Positions 47,603 through 60,282 are shown, counted from the first letter of the stretch. The stretch is 64,000 nucleotides of DNA from Nemophila menziesii (GCA_029959085.1 JARWIR010000005.1:8682501-8746500), one strand, 5' to 3'. Program-made: numbers and translations. Notes: a model not told the origin generated them from the letters alone.

Positions 47603-48540
47603 TTATAGATAGTCAAAAAGTGGCTTGACAATTGCTAAAAGAGTTGTGATGTTTAATTTGAAAACACATTGTATTAAATATAGGATACAATGTTTACTAA
47701 ATAAGGACCAAAGTTTGAGATGGTCTAGATGGTGTTGGCATGTAGCCCAAAAGCTTGGAGGTCTCGGTTCAAACTCCCGTAAACATGGACAGCACTTGGG
47801 TAAAAATACCATTTGACCAACAAGTATATCTCTACAATCCATGACTATCGCATCCAACCAATTCCTCTTGTTACCACCGCCCTTCACTAGCGCATGTAGT
47901 TCAAGCGAATCAATTTCAATGATAACCGTTCCGTATGAAAGACCGACTTTGCCTTACACGCCCCCGCGACCCTCCTACATGGTCTCCATTTCCATCCCGG
48001 AAAAACCCTCTCACTCCTGTCCTTTCGGAACGTGCGCTAAACTATTATCATATTAAGTTTAATACCAAAGTTCGGCTTTATCCATTTAACTAGTGTACTA
48101 TTTGTCGAAACAATCAATCCTCCATTCCGTTCTTTTCCCCATGTACCCCGTCGTTGTGTTTTTTACTATATTAAGCAATACTCGCATCGGTTTTATTTGC
48201 TCTCGTACCCTCAAAAATCCTTTCATTCCGAGCGGCATATTTATATGCAGCAAATAGCAAGTGCCACTGACCTCAAGTCTAATCCATTCTCGACACCTCG
48301 GCAATTGATAATCGCACTCCACCAATTTATACTTGCTAATTCCTTCTGCCACTTCACTCGATTATGCAGTTGCACGTGATGATGATGATTATTACTCTGC
48401 ACCTGAGGAGTGAAATCAATTGCACTACATGGTCCTTGGAAATTAATAGTCTCATTATTAGTCCAGCTCACTACACTACTGTTCCTTATATCCGAAAACA
48501 AACCATCAAAATTAATCCCCTCCAAATCTCTCCAAACAAA
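47603..48540 (-). pseudogene. LINE RNase H fragment
   Basis: On the minus strand a tryptophan-containing entry (VKWIKPNFGIKLN near 48030-48080) is followed by VIIEIDSLELHALVKGGGNK near 47880-47940 and DAIVMDCRDILV, the helix pattern of plant LINE RVT_3 domains. Upstream minus frames (48241-48525) may be the preceding linker. Frames are broken; the start and end are approximate. Confidence 0.6.
47716..47820 (+). repeat. tRNA-derived SINE-like fragment
   Basis: TGGTCTAGATGG (47721-47732) resembles an A box. GGTTCAAACTCC (47767-47778) resembles a B box at tRNA-like spacing. No tail or flanking duplication was identified, so this may be a SINE head or another tRNA-derived piece. Confidence 0.45.
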
Positions 48541-48639
48541 AGACTGGATTGTTAAAAGCTACAAAAAAAAAAAAAAAACACTCACAAATTTAAGATTTCA
48601 CAGAAGAATCCCGATTCCAAACTTGCTGCCACAAATCTA

Positions 48640-49644
48640 AGAAATTTTTGAACATGCGTACGACAAATTAAACCTGTCTTTATTGCACTGCCTGAAGAAA
48701 CGGAGAGAACATAGGAGAAGGTCCTCATAAAACTAATTCATATATCCAAAACTAACTCAATAACTACCAAGATTTCACAGATGGTTTCTTTTTGGTTTTA
48801 CTGTAATTGATTCGAAAGAAAAAGAAAAGCTCATCTACTAAAATGTGAAGATCACATGGAAACGATGGCTTGGCTTTAAAGAGAGTAGAGGTCATGCACT
48901 AGCTGTTCAAATTTCAATGTAGTAATTGAATGAGTACATGAGATATACAATTAGAGATATACAAATTGAGAAAGATCTTGGCTTATCCTTAATTAGTATA
49001 CACCACATATTACGACTTATCTTTGTATCTTACCTCAATAAACTAGTACAAAGTTTTTTCATCAAACTAACTTTTGTACTTATCTTTTGACATTATTCAA
49101 CAGTGTAATGTAAATATTGTATATAAGTTAGAGTAACTCCAACAATATATTCGCTTACCAAGTTGCTATTATCCAGAATAATCTATTGTAGTTTGCTCTG
49201 GCTTTTTATATGTATTATTATAGAACGAGAATTGACTCTTTCAAAAAAGCAAAACTAGAAAATAGAGATAAAAAGTCAGTCACAAGCCTTACAAATATCT
49301 AAACCAGACCACAGTTTCATTCCCTTATTAAATATTATTAAGAAAACCATACCACAAAGAAGATTACTAAAAATCCCTCAAAGCCAAGACACTAAAGAGT
49401 AAATAATAAATTAAAATGGTGGAAAAGAAGAACAAGACAAAAGAATTCAAGCAGATTAACTGTTAATCTCATTGAAACTACCAAAATGTAATCTAAATAG
49501 CAAAAAATTTCATGTATAAAACAAATATTTAACAATCACTCGTCTATAAACATTTTCAAAAGTATAAACATAAACTCTAGCATCCGATTTAAGATAACTT
49601 TATAATCTCCTCTCTATTACATAAACATCAACTTTTCCGATATT
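48640..49644. other. Intergenic sequence and probable B3-gene 3' UTR
   Basis: No coding sequence or element recognised. The part next to 49645 is expected to hold the 3' UTR of the minus-strand gene. Confidence 0.5.
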
Positions 49645-51855
49645 TCACCATGGTGCATTAACCTCTTCTTGAAACATAACTTCATAACTTTCTGCCTTGG
49701 ATCTCAAATTCTCAATCTCCTCGTCACATTTCTCAAAAGCTTCTTTCAACTCTTCAAGTTTAGCTTCAAGGCACATAATCTCCTCTTCATATTGAACTCT
49801 CTCAATCTTTGCATCCCAATATTTTTTTGTTTCTGAAGCACCTTCAGAATCAAATGCAAGAGTATTTAACTTACGAAGCCTTGCTCTTAAAAAACCAACA
49901 TTCATACCCAACAATTCAAATGATCGTAAAGATTTATCCCATATCTCAAATTCTCTCCTAGCTGTAGTGAGTTTACAATCTCTAATACTTTCAGCTGTGT
50001 TAACTAATTCAAATATCATTCCCGAAGCTAATTTACAGTAAAGTCCGGGAAGTAAACGATCATGGAGATACGAGTTTTTACTGCAACAAAGTTCGTAATA
50101 TTTTCTTCTAATTTCTTCTGGAAGCTCTGAATCTATGCATACTCCATTAACAACCACATGAAAATCATCAAAGGCTTTTATATCTCTGAAATGAGGCGGA
50201 ACTTGAAACCCTCCTAATACTTTGGAAGCTACTTCGTCACTAGAGTTTCCGGATTGTTCCTCAAGCTGCCCGTTCTGCCCAAGAGGAGGTGCGGCTGACC
50301 GTGAGAAATCTGCTTTTGTTTTCTTCTTTTGGAGTACATTTAAAGGAAGGGACTTTGGGCGTTTCTTGTTTGTAATAGCCTCTGTTTATACAAGTGTGAA
50401 TCGTGTGTTAAATACTAGTTAAAATATTACAGACTTAATGGGATAGTTCAGGGGGTGTAATTGCAATTAAGATAAAGAAGTAGTTAAGCAAACCTTGATC
50501 AGTCTGTTTAGTAAGGGCATCGAGATTGAGTAGACTAAGAGCACCGTCAACTTCGTTCATATCATGTGATCTTACTATATGAATCTATTAATTAATCAAA
50601 TATTATCAAATTTGTTAACCTTAAACACTAAACTAAATTAAAATAAAATAGAAGATAATAAAATGGTGTTACCTTAAACTTAGCATAATCAATCAATTGG
50701 AAGATCAAAACATCACCCTCAACTAATTTATGAGCACCAACATATTTTCTCCAACCAGCACTAAGTCCTGTTTTTTCCGCAAAATATTTGACCTCAAAAA
50801 GTTCACCATTTTCATCTTCAACTGTTACAGTATAATCCTTTCTTGGTAAATGTTGTTTACAGAACGGAACAGGAAGACCCTGTTCAGATTAAAAAAAAAT
50901 CAAATATTAAACTGAGCCCCTTGGTGTGGCGCAATCTAGGCCGTTCATTTGGAAAAGGAACGTACCATCCAGAAGCAACTAGCGACATGTGATCTAACTA
51001 GTGATTTGAGAAAGCTCGGATATTCATTTCCTAAGCTTGCTTGAACCTCCTCTGCTCTTATCATGGTTGGAGATTTTTGAGGGACAGGTGGCGGCTGTAT
51101 AGCCGTGCTTGAACCTTCTCCGGGCCTTCCCCCGCCATTAAGTACCTGATTAAGAACATATATAAATAAGAATTTAGAAGGAATAGTTTAAAACAAAAAG
51201 GTACTCTGTAAAGTTCTATTCATTGTAATCAGCTATCAAAATGTAATTAGGAAACAATCTACAAGTCAGCTCGGAAAACTCACATAATATTGACAGTTCG
51301 GAAATTTCGATAAAAAGAATTGATTACAAAGTAAAGCAACAAATATCGCATATGATAAATCGAAAAAACCGTGAGGTAAAATGGAAATTCGGTGATATCC
51401 TGGATCAGTTTACCTGTTTAGATTTAGAAGAAGAAGAATTCTTCTTTTTTCGGGGAATAATTGGTGAAATCTCATCGTGAATCTCCTTCGGCTTCCTCTT
51501 TCGTTTCCCCTGGTAATATTAATCAGATCTACAATTAACTCGGGAAATTAAACCCAACAAAGATATACATACGTCTATATATGAAGATATAGAGATAGAG
51601 AGAGAAAGAGGGTAAAAGAGAAACCAGGGGAAAAGTGGATGGAGATGAAGAAGAAGTGTTGGGAAGAATAATAGTCGTAGTTCTAGGAACAGCTTCATCG
51701 TCAGGTGTAGGCCATTCATAGCCGTGTTCTTCTTGTTCTTCAACAGATTCCTTTTTCGGAACATGATTTGCTTCTGGAATTGGCTGAACCACCACCACCT
51801 CTTCCCGTGGTGGCTGTAATCGAACAACTAATGTTTTTAGCTTCACTGCTGACAT
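49645..51855 (-). CDS. B3 domain-containing transcription factor, six exons (513 aa)
   Basis: Exons (minus order): 51855-51625, 51509-51414, 51145-50966, 50879-50673, 50584-50494, 50381-49645. All introns are GT...AG, and phases join to 514 codons including the stop. Residues 78-85 (GKRKRKPK) form a basic, NLS-like patch. A plant B3 DNA-binding domain covers about residues 150-250, with LVRSHVASCFWMGLPVPFCK, YFAEKTGLSAGWRKYV and LVEGDVLIFQLI. The C-terminal region (FHVVVNGVCIDSELPEEIRR onward) and a Glu/Lys-rich coiled-coil-like end match plant proteins of the At3g19184/Os01g0234100-like B3 group. Expected role: nuclear DNA binding. The start is the first ATG, in a good frame, with the SINE 140 bp upstream. 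No defect was seen. Confidence 0.92.
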
Positions 51856-51978
51856 TTTGTTCGATGTTGTAAGATTTGGGTCCACGGGGTAGCTAATATA
51901 TTGATGGAAAAGCAAAAAGGGAAAACCAGGAAACGGAATAAATATAAGTGACGGACTCCAGGAAAGGTGTAAATCCTG

Positions 51979-52247
51979 TATTTTCCTGTACTGTTTTTTT
52001 TTTTTTTTTTTTTTTTTGATGTATGGGTGTCCGGGCCAGCTTACGCGCACCACGATTAATCCCATAGGAAATATACACGCCTCCTACCCATGTTCAGGGA
52101 GGAGACTCGAACCATGCACCCCTTGCTTACCCCTTTAAGGGCTCAAGGAATAACACGGCTGAAGGGATTCGAACCCTGTACCTCCTAGTTGAGAGAGAGG
52201 GTCCTGGCCACTGAGCTAGTCCCAGTGGTTTATTTTCCTGTACTGTT
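51979..52247 (-). mobile_element. Au-like tRNA-derived SINE with 17-bp TSD
   Basis: Exact 17-bp duplications TATTTTCCTGTACTGTT lie at 51979-51995 and 52231-52247. On the minus strand the body starts near 52229 and contains an A box (TAGCTCAGTGG) and B box (GGTTCGAATCCC). It ends GCTGGCCCGGACACC then a long A tail (T run 51994-52018). The GCTGGCCCGGACACC tail is characteristic of Au SINEs. It lies 124 bp upstream of the B3 start codon, in the same transcriptional direction as the B3 gene. Confidence 0.92.
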
Positions 52248-52818
52248 GATGTGGGTATTGGTGGTCTTTGTGGACTAGAAATTCTCGACTTGGTTTGTTG
52301 AGATGTTAGAAATTGGTCGATCGCCTAAGTGTCTTAAGTCGTCTACAAAGTTAATAATTTGAAAGATTTTTTAATTTTATTAAATAAATAAATTAGTAAT
52401 ATATTTTTTATATATATATAAAATTTAAAACCGTCTAAAAAAAATCTAGACTCCGGCCCAAACTCCTAAACACTTAAAGGTACCTAATCATTCGCCTATC
52501 TCTTTTTAGAATATTGGTTATAGGACATTTTTTTGAAAAAACCTATATAATAATATGGATTTTTTTAAAACAACTCAAAATTTCTATATAAAGTACGGTC
52601 AGAATCGTTTGTAACTCGTAAATTCATTCTTTCGCAGTAACTGCATTAATTACTTTTTACTAATAAAAAACTTAATTGTCCTTTATCTCAACCCATTAGA
52701 TACTTGAAGGTTTCGTCTTCTATCCACGCGGACCGCAGTCTTCTAAATTTTGTCGTCCCAAGACTCCCAACGGTTGGATATCTAAACTTTCACCCACGGT
52801 TCGATCCCCGTCAATGGA

Positions 52819-52902
52819 ACAAAAATTTATTTAAGTGCTCATCCAAGAGACCTGGGATAGACAAAAATTTATTTAAGTGCTCACCCAAGAGACCTGGGAT
52901 AG
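52819..52902. repeat. 42-bp tandem duplication
   Basis: Two copies (ACAAAAATTTATTTAAGTGC...) with one mismatch. A B-box-like GGTTCGATCCCC lies just before it (near 52799), so this may be the tail of a tRNA-derived element. Confidence 0.9.
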
Positions 52903-53085
52903 ACTCCTTTAATGAAACAAACGTTTTCCATAAATCATGAACCTTTAATCTTGAATTTTGAACATGAAGTTTGAACCTTATACTTTTAAACATGAACTAA
53001 TTTGTTTGAGAAAAAACAAATGTATACAAGAAATTAAAAATCATGAACCATTAATAAAAATTTGTTTACATGTGTGTTAATATGT

Positions 53086-53460
53086 TAAAAAATTACATTA
53101 ACCTTACCCTTAACTTTGACCTTGACATTGACCTAAACCTTAAAAGTAACCTTAACCTTAAATGTATACTTTTGACTTAACCTTAACCTTAATCTTGAAC
53201 CTTAAACCATGAACCATACACCTTAAACCTTAATCTTAACCTTAACACTAAACCGTAAACTTTACCTTAAACTTTTAACTTAAAACCTAAACCTTAACTT
53301 TCATCTTAACCTTAACCTTAACTTTAACCTTAACCCTAACCCTATCCTTATCCTTAACCTTAAGGTTTAAACCTTAATTCTAACCTTAACCCATAAGATT
53401 CATCACGTTGGTATTTGACCTCAAACCTTAAATCTTATAACCTTAATTTTAACCTTAGAC
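53086..53460. repeat. Degenerate (AACCTT)n array
   Basis: About 370 bp of six-base AACCTT units with frequent variants (AACCCT, ATCCTT, AAACCTT). It is telomere-like in composition but does not match the plant CCCTAAA unit. Confidence 0.92.
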
Positions 53461-54439
53461 CTTAAGTGTTGTTGGTGTTATATATAATATTATGGATTGG
53501 TACCAATGGAACTAGGACTCCCCGCAAGTGTACGGGTTGTCGCCAAGTAAAAAAATGATAAGCCTAAAGGATATCGATCCACAGGGACTACTGACGATGT
53601 AAAAAATGTGTTCTGAATAAAAATGACTACATAGCCCTTCCTAAATATAAGGTCTCCCATACATTTTTGAAAATATACAGACAAAAACTAGAAGATAAGC
53701 TCTATTAAAGAAGTGACTTCTACTAACCAAAGTATATATATTAATGTTAGAGTTGCAATTGAAAAAATATAATACAGAAGATTTGTATTGGGTTTTATAA
53801 TTAAAGGGACTAACTTGCAAATAAATAAAAATTAAAATAAAATATAAATGAGTAAAATGCTAAAAAAAGGTTTATAGAGTATGAGAGTGGAATGCTTGAT
53901 CCTTGCGAGTAATACACCTATTTGACAATTATCTTGTTTGTGTATAAGGGTAAATTGAATATGGCTCACATTAGTCGGGATGCAATAGCATCTGAATCCC
54001 CTCACGAGAAAATTAGTTTTTTACCTTACTAGTCTCTTGGATTTTGGGAAGGCTTAAGCACACGTCCCTAACGACAACCAATCGTGCTAATATCGTTTGA
54101 TAAAAGACACTAAGCGCTTATATATTATGTCTGAAATTAGTCAAAAAGACTCAAACTACCTATACTTGATCAAGTTATGAATAGGCAACATGCAAAAATA
54201 TATAAAATAGAGGTTTAATTCATTTCAATATATAAAAAGTATCCCAAATATATGTGATGGACTTAATACAAATTCTGCTTTACTATCTCTTAAGGATGTA
54301 ATTATGTATACACTAAAGGATTACCACAAGAGTACAACCAATTTAAGTTGAGTATTCGAATTTCGAATGCTCAAACTTCGACTCTCAGTTTCCATTCCAT
54401 TGGGAGTCTACCTGTTTCTGAATAATTACATATGAAGAT

Positions 54440-56790
54440 GAGAAATTCAATTGAGAATTTGCACTCTTCACACACCGCTCTGTTCTAATCTTCCCAAAAC
54501 TCATCTAATTCTTCAAATCGTGGTCGAGGATCTTCATATCGTTGTCAAGGATATTCAAATCGAGGTCGGGGTTGTGGTTATTACCCATCCTCTGTGATGA
54601 ATCAATCTTAATCTTCATCTACTTCATCAAATTCTGTTATGAGTTCTTCCTCTGCACCTACTTATCAAATATGTACTTGATATCAGTGTTCTAAAAGGCG
54701 CTAGGCGCTAGGCGGGCGGTCGACCACCTTCGAGCGCCTAGGCGGAGCCTAGGCGTTTTCTTGCTAGGCGGTTTTGATATTTATTTAAATATTTTTTTAA
54801 ATTTATATAATTTTTTGTGTTAAAAAATAATTTTTTTTAATTTTTTTTATATTAAAAAATAGATTTTTTAAATTTTTTTAGCTTCTGACCGCCTAGGCGC
54901 CGCCTGGGTCCGCCTAGGCGCCGCCTAAACCCGCCTAGGCCCCGCCTAAACCCGCCTAGGCCCGCCTAGGACCTTCTGGGACCGCCTGGAGGCCGCCTGG
55001 GCCATTTCTGGAAGTTAAGCTATCTTCTAGCGCCTAGACGCTGCCTAGGCGGCCGCCTAAGCCGATTTTTAGAACACTGCTTGATATTGTCACTCTGTCA
55101 TAGATTGCTGGTATAGATTGGATTTTGTGAATTTTCCATCACCTAGAGATCAGAATAGAGTTGCTCTTACTGCTCAAGCTAATGTTCCTACATCCTCATA
55201 TGATCCTGAACAATGGTACTTGGATTCAGGTGCTAAAAATCATGTCACTCATGATTCCAGCCTGATTCAGAATTCATCTCCTTATAATGGTTCAAATGCA
55301 GTAGATGTTGGTAATGGGCATGCTTTAGACATTGCTAATGTTGGTCATAGTAAGCTTCATACGCCCTCTTCTTAATTTCTTCTTCATAATATCCTTCATG
55401 TACCTTCAATAACCTCAAATTTACTTTCTATCTCTTAGTTTATTGCTGACAATAAGTGTTATGTTGTGTTTCATTCCAATTCTGTGTCAATATATGATTA
55501 CTCTACTCACAATTTGTTGTTTAGGGGGCCCTTGTAAAGGAGGCTTGTACCCTATTAACCTTGATTCAAGTAGGTCATCGAGTCAATCTTCATCAGCCTC
55601 TTCTTTCAAGTGTATTTCTTCTGTCACCAGCTCCTCTGCAAAGTTGTGGCACTACAGGTTGGGTCATCCTTCCTTGAATGCTTGAACCCCTTTATCCTCT
55701 ATTTTAAACACTAAATTGAACTTTTGTAGTGTAAGTTGTAATGCTTGTGCTACATCTAAAGCTCATAAGCTACCTTTTACTTTGAGTATTTCTAAAACTT
55801 CTACTCAATTTTAATTAATACACGTTGATGTTTGGGGACCTTCCCCTGTTCAGTCTTGTTCTTTTGTTAAATATTATGTATTGTTTATTGATGATCATAC
55901 TCGGTTTACTTGGGTTTATCCTCTCTATCTAAAATCTTATGTATGTAATGTTTTTAAAACCTTTTTCACTATGATCTCTACCAAATTTAACTCTAAAATC
56001 AAAGTATTTAGATCAGACAATGGGGGTGAATTTATTAACAACTCTTTTACACTATTTCTTCAAACTCAGGGTATTTTACATCAAACTAGTTGTCCTCATA
56101 CTCCTGAACAAAATGGCCTTGCTGAGCGTAAGCATCGCCACTTGATTGAAACTACTCGCTCTTTGTTATCTCATAGTTTACTTCCTTCTAAATTTTGGGT
56201 TGAAGCTCTCTCTGGTTCTATATACTTGATAAATCTTTTTCCTACACCCACTCTGTCAAATTTGTCTCCATTTGAGGTGTTATACAAATCAAAACCTTCT
56301 TATCTTCATCTTAGGGTGTTTGGTTGTCTATGCTATCCTCGGTTAAAACCATACTCCCCAAGTAAACTTGCTCCCTTGTCTAAGCCTTGTGTATTTTTGG
56401 GATATTGCAATACTTCAAAAGGTTATAAATGTCTTGCATTATCATCTCTAGAAAAATTTCATCTCTATACATGTTGTTTTTAATGAATCAGTTTTTCCTT
56501 TTAATCCTATTATATCTACTGAGACTACTACTTTGGAATCCTCTTATACTCCATATATTGATCTGTTTAAAACATCTATAAATCATAACTGTCTATCTCA
56601 TGTGTCTTTAGACTTGTTATCCTCTAATATACAATCTCTTGCAACTGAGTTACCAAGCTCAAGTCACATTCCATTGTCAAATTCCTCTAACTCAGATAAC
56701 CCTACTACTACACCTTCATCTATTCCTAAAGGGTTTAGTTCATACTTTATAATGAAAACTAATACTAAAATCATGTTTAAAAGCTAAAAT
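54440..56790 (+). pseudogene. Copia fragment: Gag end, protease, integrase
   Basis: Order: Gly/Arg-rich Gag C-terminus (NRGRG motifs, 54520-54570); a zinc knuckle split by an hAT MITE; protease motif WYLDSGAKNHVTHD at 55218-55258; GAG-pre-integrase LWHYRLGHPS near 55646; HHCC cysteines near 55735-55750; and an integrase core (VDVWGP near 55825, FRSDNGGEF near 56010, NGLAERKH near 56113). The last two acidic residues are spaced 35 apart (D,35,E). It ends in the linker before RT, and no RT, RNase H or LTR is present. Several stops and frameshifts. The integrase piece (55881-56483) is still open for 200 codons. Confidence 0.85.
54684..55079. mobile_element. hAT-type MITE, 396 bp, in the copia zinc knuckle
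   Basis: Ends CAGTGTTCTAAAA and TTTTAGAACACTG are exact 13-bp inverted repeats, flanked by an exact 8-bp duplication CTTGATAT (54676-54683 and 55080-55087), as expected for hAT elements. The inside is AT-rich in the centre, while both arms carry many GCGCCTAGGCG-type units that can pair with each other. Confidence 0.95.
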
Positions 56791-58931
56791 AAAATAAAGT
56801 TACTCTACAGAATGAACAGATTCGGAGCTCCGATGAGGAAGCATGGTGGTTTTTGGTGAAAAAACTCTTCATTCCCTCTCTTCTTTTCCTACTCTACTAT
56901 TGATCCTCTTGGAAAACGTGTAAATTGATGTGTGGAATAAGTTGTGTGTGTTTTGAAGTTGATGGCTCAACCTGTTTTTAGTTAGTGTAGGACTAGTTCG
57001 AGCCACGGTGAAAGAAACTGGCATAACTTTCTTGTCTTAACTCTAAACCGACTTCCATCACTTCCCTCGAGACACCGACTTCAAGCTCTTTCCGAAAGAA
57101 AAATAATTTCTTCAAAAGATATAACCAATATCTCATGGTGCCTGAAACAATATGACGTAAAGACTTTTCCAATAAACGCTTCAATTTCCCAAAGTGACTT
57201 TAAGCTCATTTTGCACCTTGACTTAGGGTTTGACTTGAATTTTTAACCTCTTATCTTTATATTGGCACCTTGTATCAACCATGTACCTGAAATATCCACA
57301 CATCACACAATTAAATCACAAAAACTCTATAAATAGCAATAAGTCCCACAATAAGAGAGAAAAGTACAATACGTCAAATAATAGAGAAATATTCCTCACT
57401 TAGGCTAAAAAACACCCAAAAAGATGTCTCTTGAGTGGATTAATCTATCACAAAAAGAGAGACATCAAGATCCCCAACTCAAAGTTTCGTTGTCTCGACA
57501 AAATAAAAAGAAAAATAAAGCATAGAATAGGCCTAGGTTCAGTAAATCAAAGAAGAGAGAAAATAGAAAATATTGAATGACACTAAAACAATAATCCGAA
57601 TGAGTCTCATATAGTAATATTTACAAACTAAAGTAAATATACACTTATCAAACAAACAATCAACACAAGTAAATATCAAGAATAGGTTAGCTTTGCAATG
57701 CACAAGGATATGTTTTTCTCTTAGTCCGTTATGGTGGCTATAGGGCGTTCCTCGATCCTTACATAAAGGTCCATCTAACTATTCTCTATGGTTTGATTGC
57801 TCCTGAATTGCATAGCCAAGAACCATAAGGTATTTAAGGTTGTAATGTAGGCTTAGGGTAGGTATGATCGTATATTTGGATGATTTCTCCTCACTAACCA
57901 ACAACAAATCGCCCTAGAGTTTCAATTACTCTCAAATATTTTCTCACTTAACCCAATTTTTGATGCACTTATTCGCATCCCCAATAAACCAAATAAATTC
58001 CTCTTATGATTACCTAAAAGTCCACTTTGTCGGTCCAAATGTATATATTTTACTTTCGTAAGTAGCTATGATTCTCTTTTTGATATAAAAAAAATTTCCA
58101 CTAATTCCTTGCATTTGTCTTTTCTTTTAAATATATATATTTTTTTATTATTTCAATTCTTTTCTTTTACCCCGGCAAAGGGTCACAACAGAAACAAGTG
58201 ATCAAAAGCTCAAGTACATAGTGCAAAAACCCACCCATTAATATTTTTCCATAAACCAAAACCACCACCCCAAAGTCAAACTCCAGACAAGTGTCAAAGA
58301 ATTGTGATTCGAGTGAGGGTCATATGAAAAATTCCTAAACTCTAAGGGGTATGACTTGTAACGTGGCTAATAAAAAGGCTTAGAGAGGAAAGAGAGGCTG
58401 AGACGGATAATATACCAATATAAATGGACAACAATCTAAAAGACACAAGGGATAAATAATGAACCGCCTTAATCTTTTTCCTGACTTAAACAACTTAGTT
58501 ACTCTCTTACCTTTAGCACGTTCATTAAATGGGTTATCAACTAGTTTAGACCACATTCTACACACAACTCATGCTCCCTAAAATTAAAATTAATTCTACC
58601 TCATTGCTCCCTAATATTTTCTTTACATTTAATATGTGTTTCATGATTATCTTTAAGCATAACAAAGTACAAGTTCATAAACCTACTATTTACTATCATT
58701 GACTCACCACAATTTCACTTATCAGCTACATTCACTATATTCTACTCCTAATCCATTCACTACAAAAAGACAATACAACACATAAAAGTAGGGTTGGGGA
58801 CAAAGGATCTCCACCCTTAACTCAAAGTTGAGGTGTGACCTCACGACTAGAAATAGTCTCGATAAATTTTTAAAAAACACCTAATATACAAATAGAGAAA
58901 GAGGTATAGAAGAGAGAACATACTCTCGGGG

Positions 58932-59508
58932 CTATTGCCTCGCATGACCATTGTCCAATATAGGATGTGGTGGATCCATTACAATATCGCGCCTTAGTTT
59001 CTCTAAGAGTGTCATGATGTGCACTTGATTGGATTTGATTAGTGCCACATCGTTGGCAATGAGGTCTTGAGCGGTTTCTACTTGATTAAGTTGCTCACCT
59101 ACCTTTTCTTGACATGAGACCTTCTTTGGTTGAGCTTCTATCAAGATAGTCTTGATCCACGTATCTGGCATATCGATATATGGGTTGCTTGCAAGTTTCT
59201 CCTTCTTTAAGTTTCACTCTCGCCTTCATGAATAGGCTTGTGATAGTTGAGGGGGATTTCAAATTAAAGAACTTTTGTGGCTCGACTGTAAATCTTATTA
59301 CCCCATAAAAAACCACTTGGGATACATCTATTTCCTCCTCTCTCATGATATAATTCAAAAGGATGGCAGATTTTTTAAGTATATTTGCGGTTCGAGCGTT
59401 CCCAAAAGCTGATGGTGCAAGGAAGTAGTGCCAAATTCTCGCATTGGGTTGAAGGCAATTGTAAGGCCAAGATGCATTAGATTCTTCTTCTCTATTACAC
59501 TCTAGCAC
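58932..59508 (-). pseudogene. Retrotransposon-associated protein remnant (plant transposon protein domain-like)
   Basis: Two overlapping minus frames (59508-59095 and 59171-58932) appear to be one protein with a frameshift or intron near 59100-59170. The first contains WHYFLAPSAFGNARTANILK, then ILLNYIMREEEIDVSQVV, a pattern like the 'putative plant transposon protein' domain (RA.LLY.I..G..IDVG). The second contains a short coiled-coil-like segment (TAQDLIANDVALIKSNQVHI), as often follows that domain. Function unknown. No catalytic motif seen. Confidence 0.5.
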
Positions 59509-59623
59509 TATCTCTTTACTAAATACATGATCGTGTTATTGGTTCCAATCAAAAGTCTCGATCTTCTTCACCGTTGCTTGATACTTGCATGGTCCGACCA
59601 CCACCAGTGTCGTCAAAGATTTT

Positions 59624-59885
59624 ACTGAGTGCTTGAAATTTTTATTGAATACTCATAGGTTTTATTGGTACTATGGGATTTTACTGAGTATATGTAATTT
59701 CACTGAGTATCGATGGTAATTCAATGAGTATTGAGGGGGAAATTCATTGAGTATTTGGAAAAATTCACTAAGTATTTGGGAATTTCATTGAGTATTAGGG
59801 TAAATCACTGAGTATCCTCATTGTATTCACCAAGTATAATCCAAAAACATTAAGTACTAGTTTATAAAAATGATGAGTACACTTG
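59624..59885. repeat. ACTGAGTAT degenerate tandem array
   Basis: About twelve units of 18-22 bp with TTCACTGAGTAT or variants. In minus orientation they correspond to the arrays in MULE-A and MULE-B. Confidence 0.85.
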
Positions 59886-59900
59886 CAAAATTAAAATTAA

Positions 59901-60282
59901 GAGCAAATTCCAAACTCAGGCCATTACCTATGGCATACAAACATTTTTAGGCCAAGCATTTCAAAAGTCTTATTTTCAGGCCAAACGTATTCCAAACACC
60001 TATTTTAGGATATTTTATTAATTTCGTAAGATATTTTATTGATTTTAAGGATAATTTTGGTATTTTAAATAGACTATATTTTTATTTGGTCGCATAACAA
60101 ACTAGAAACTCTGTTTAAAGGGTCAAATTGTCTTTAAAATCTAAGAAATATCTCACGAAATTAGTAAAATGGCCTAAAAATGAGCGTGTTAAATACGTTT
60201 GGCCGGAAAATGATACTTTTAAAATGTTTGGCCTAAAAATATTTTTAGACCTTAAGTAATGGTGTAAAAATGGGGTTACTTT
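59901..60282. mobile_element. ~380-bp MITE with long imperfect inverted repeats
   Basis: Two arms of about 150 bp pair: left TTTTTAGGCCAAGCATTT, then CAGGCCAAACGTATT, then ATTAATTTCGTAAGATATTT; right arm inverted TTTTTAGGCCAAACATTT, CCGGCCAAACGTATT, ACTAATTTCGTGAGATATTT. Flanks AAAATTAA and AAAATAAA differ by one base, so the exact ends are approximate. It lies inside MULE-D. Confidence 0.85.

Larger units (their letters stand above)
53469..58930 (-). mobile_element. Probable Ty3-type (Athila-like) LTR and 3' region, interrupted
   Basis: 53490-54420 has the wording typical of the 3' end of plant Ty3 LTRs read in reverse (CCCGCAAGTGTACGGGTTGT, then ATCGATCCACAGGGACT). 56800-58900 is non-coding and is bordered on the right by a minus-strand protein remnant (58932-59508) often found in such elements. 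A copia fragment sits between the two parts. Ends and a matching second LTR were not found, so extent and class are tentative. Confidence 0.4.

Noticed and set aside
47841..48640. Plus-strand frames of 60-76 codons
   Set aside because: They are shadows of the minus-strand LINE RNase H fragment.
51519..52065. 176-codon minus frame spanning the B3 first exon, its intron and the SINE
   Set aside because: It reads through the splice donor at 51624 and starts inside the SINE. The spliced six-exon model explains the conserved sequence better.
53086..53460. True interstitial telomere
   Set aside because: The unit is AACCTT with many variants, not the plant CCCTAAA repeat.
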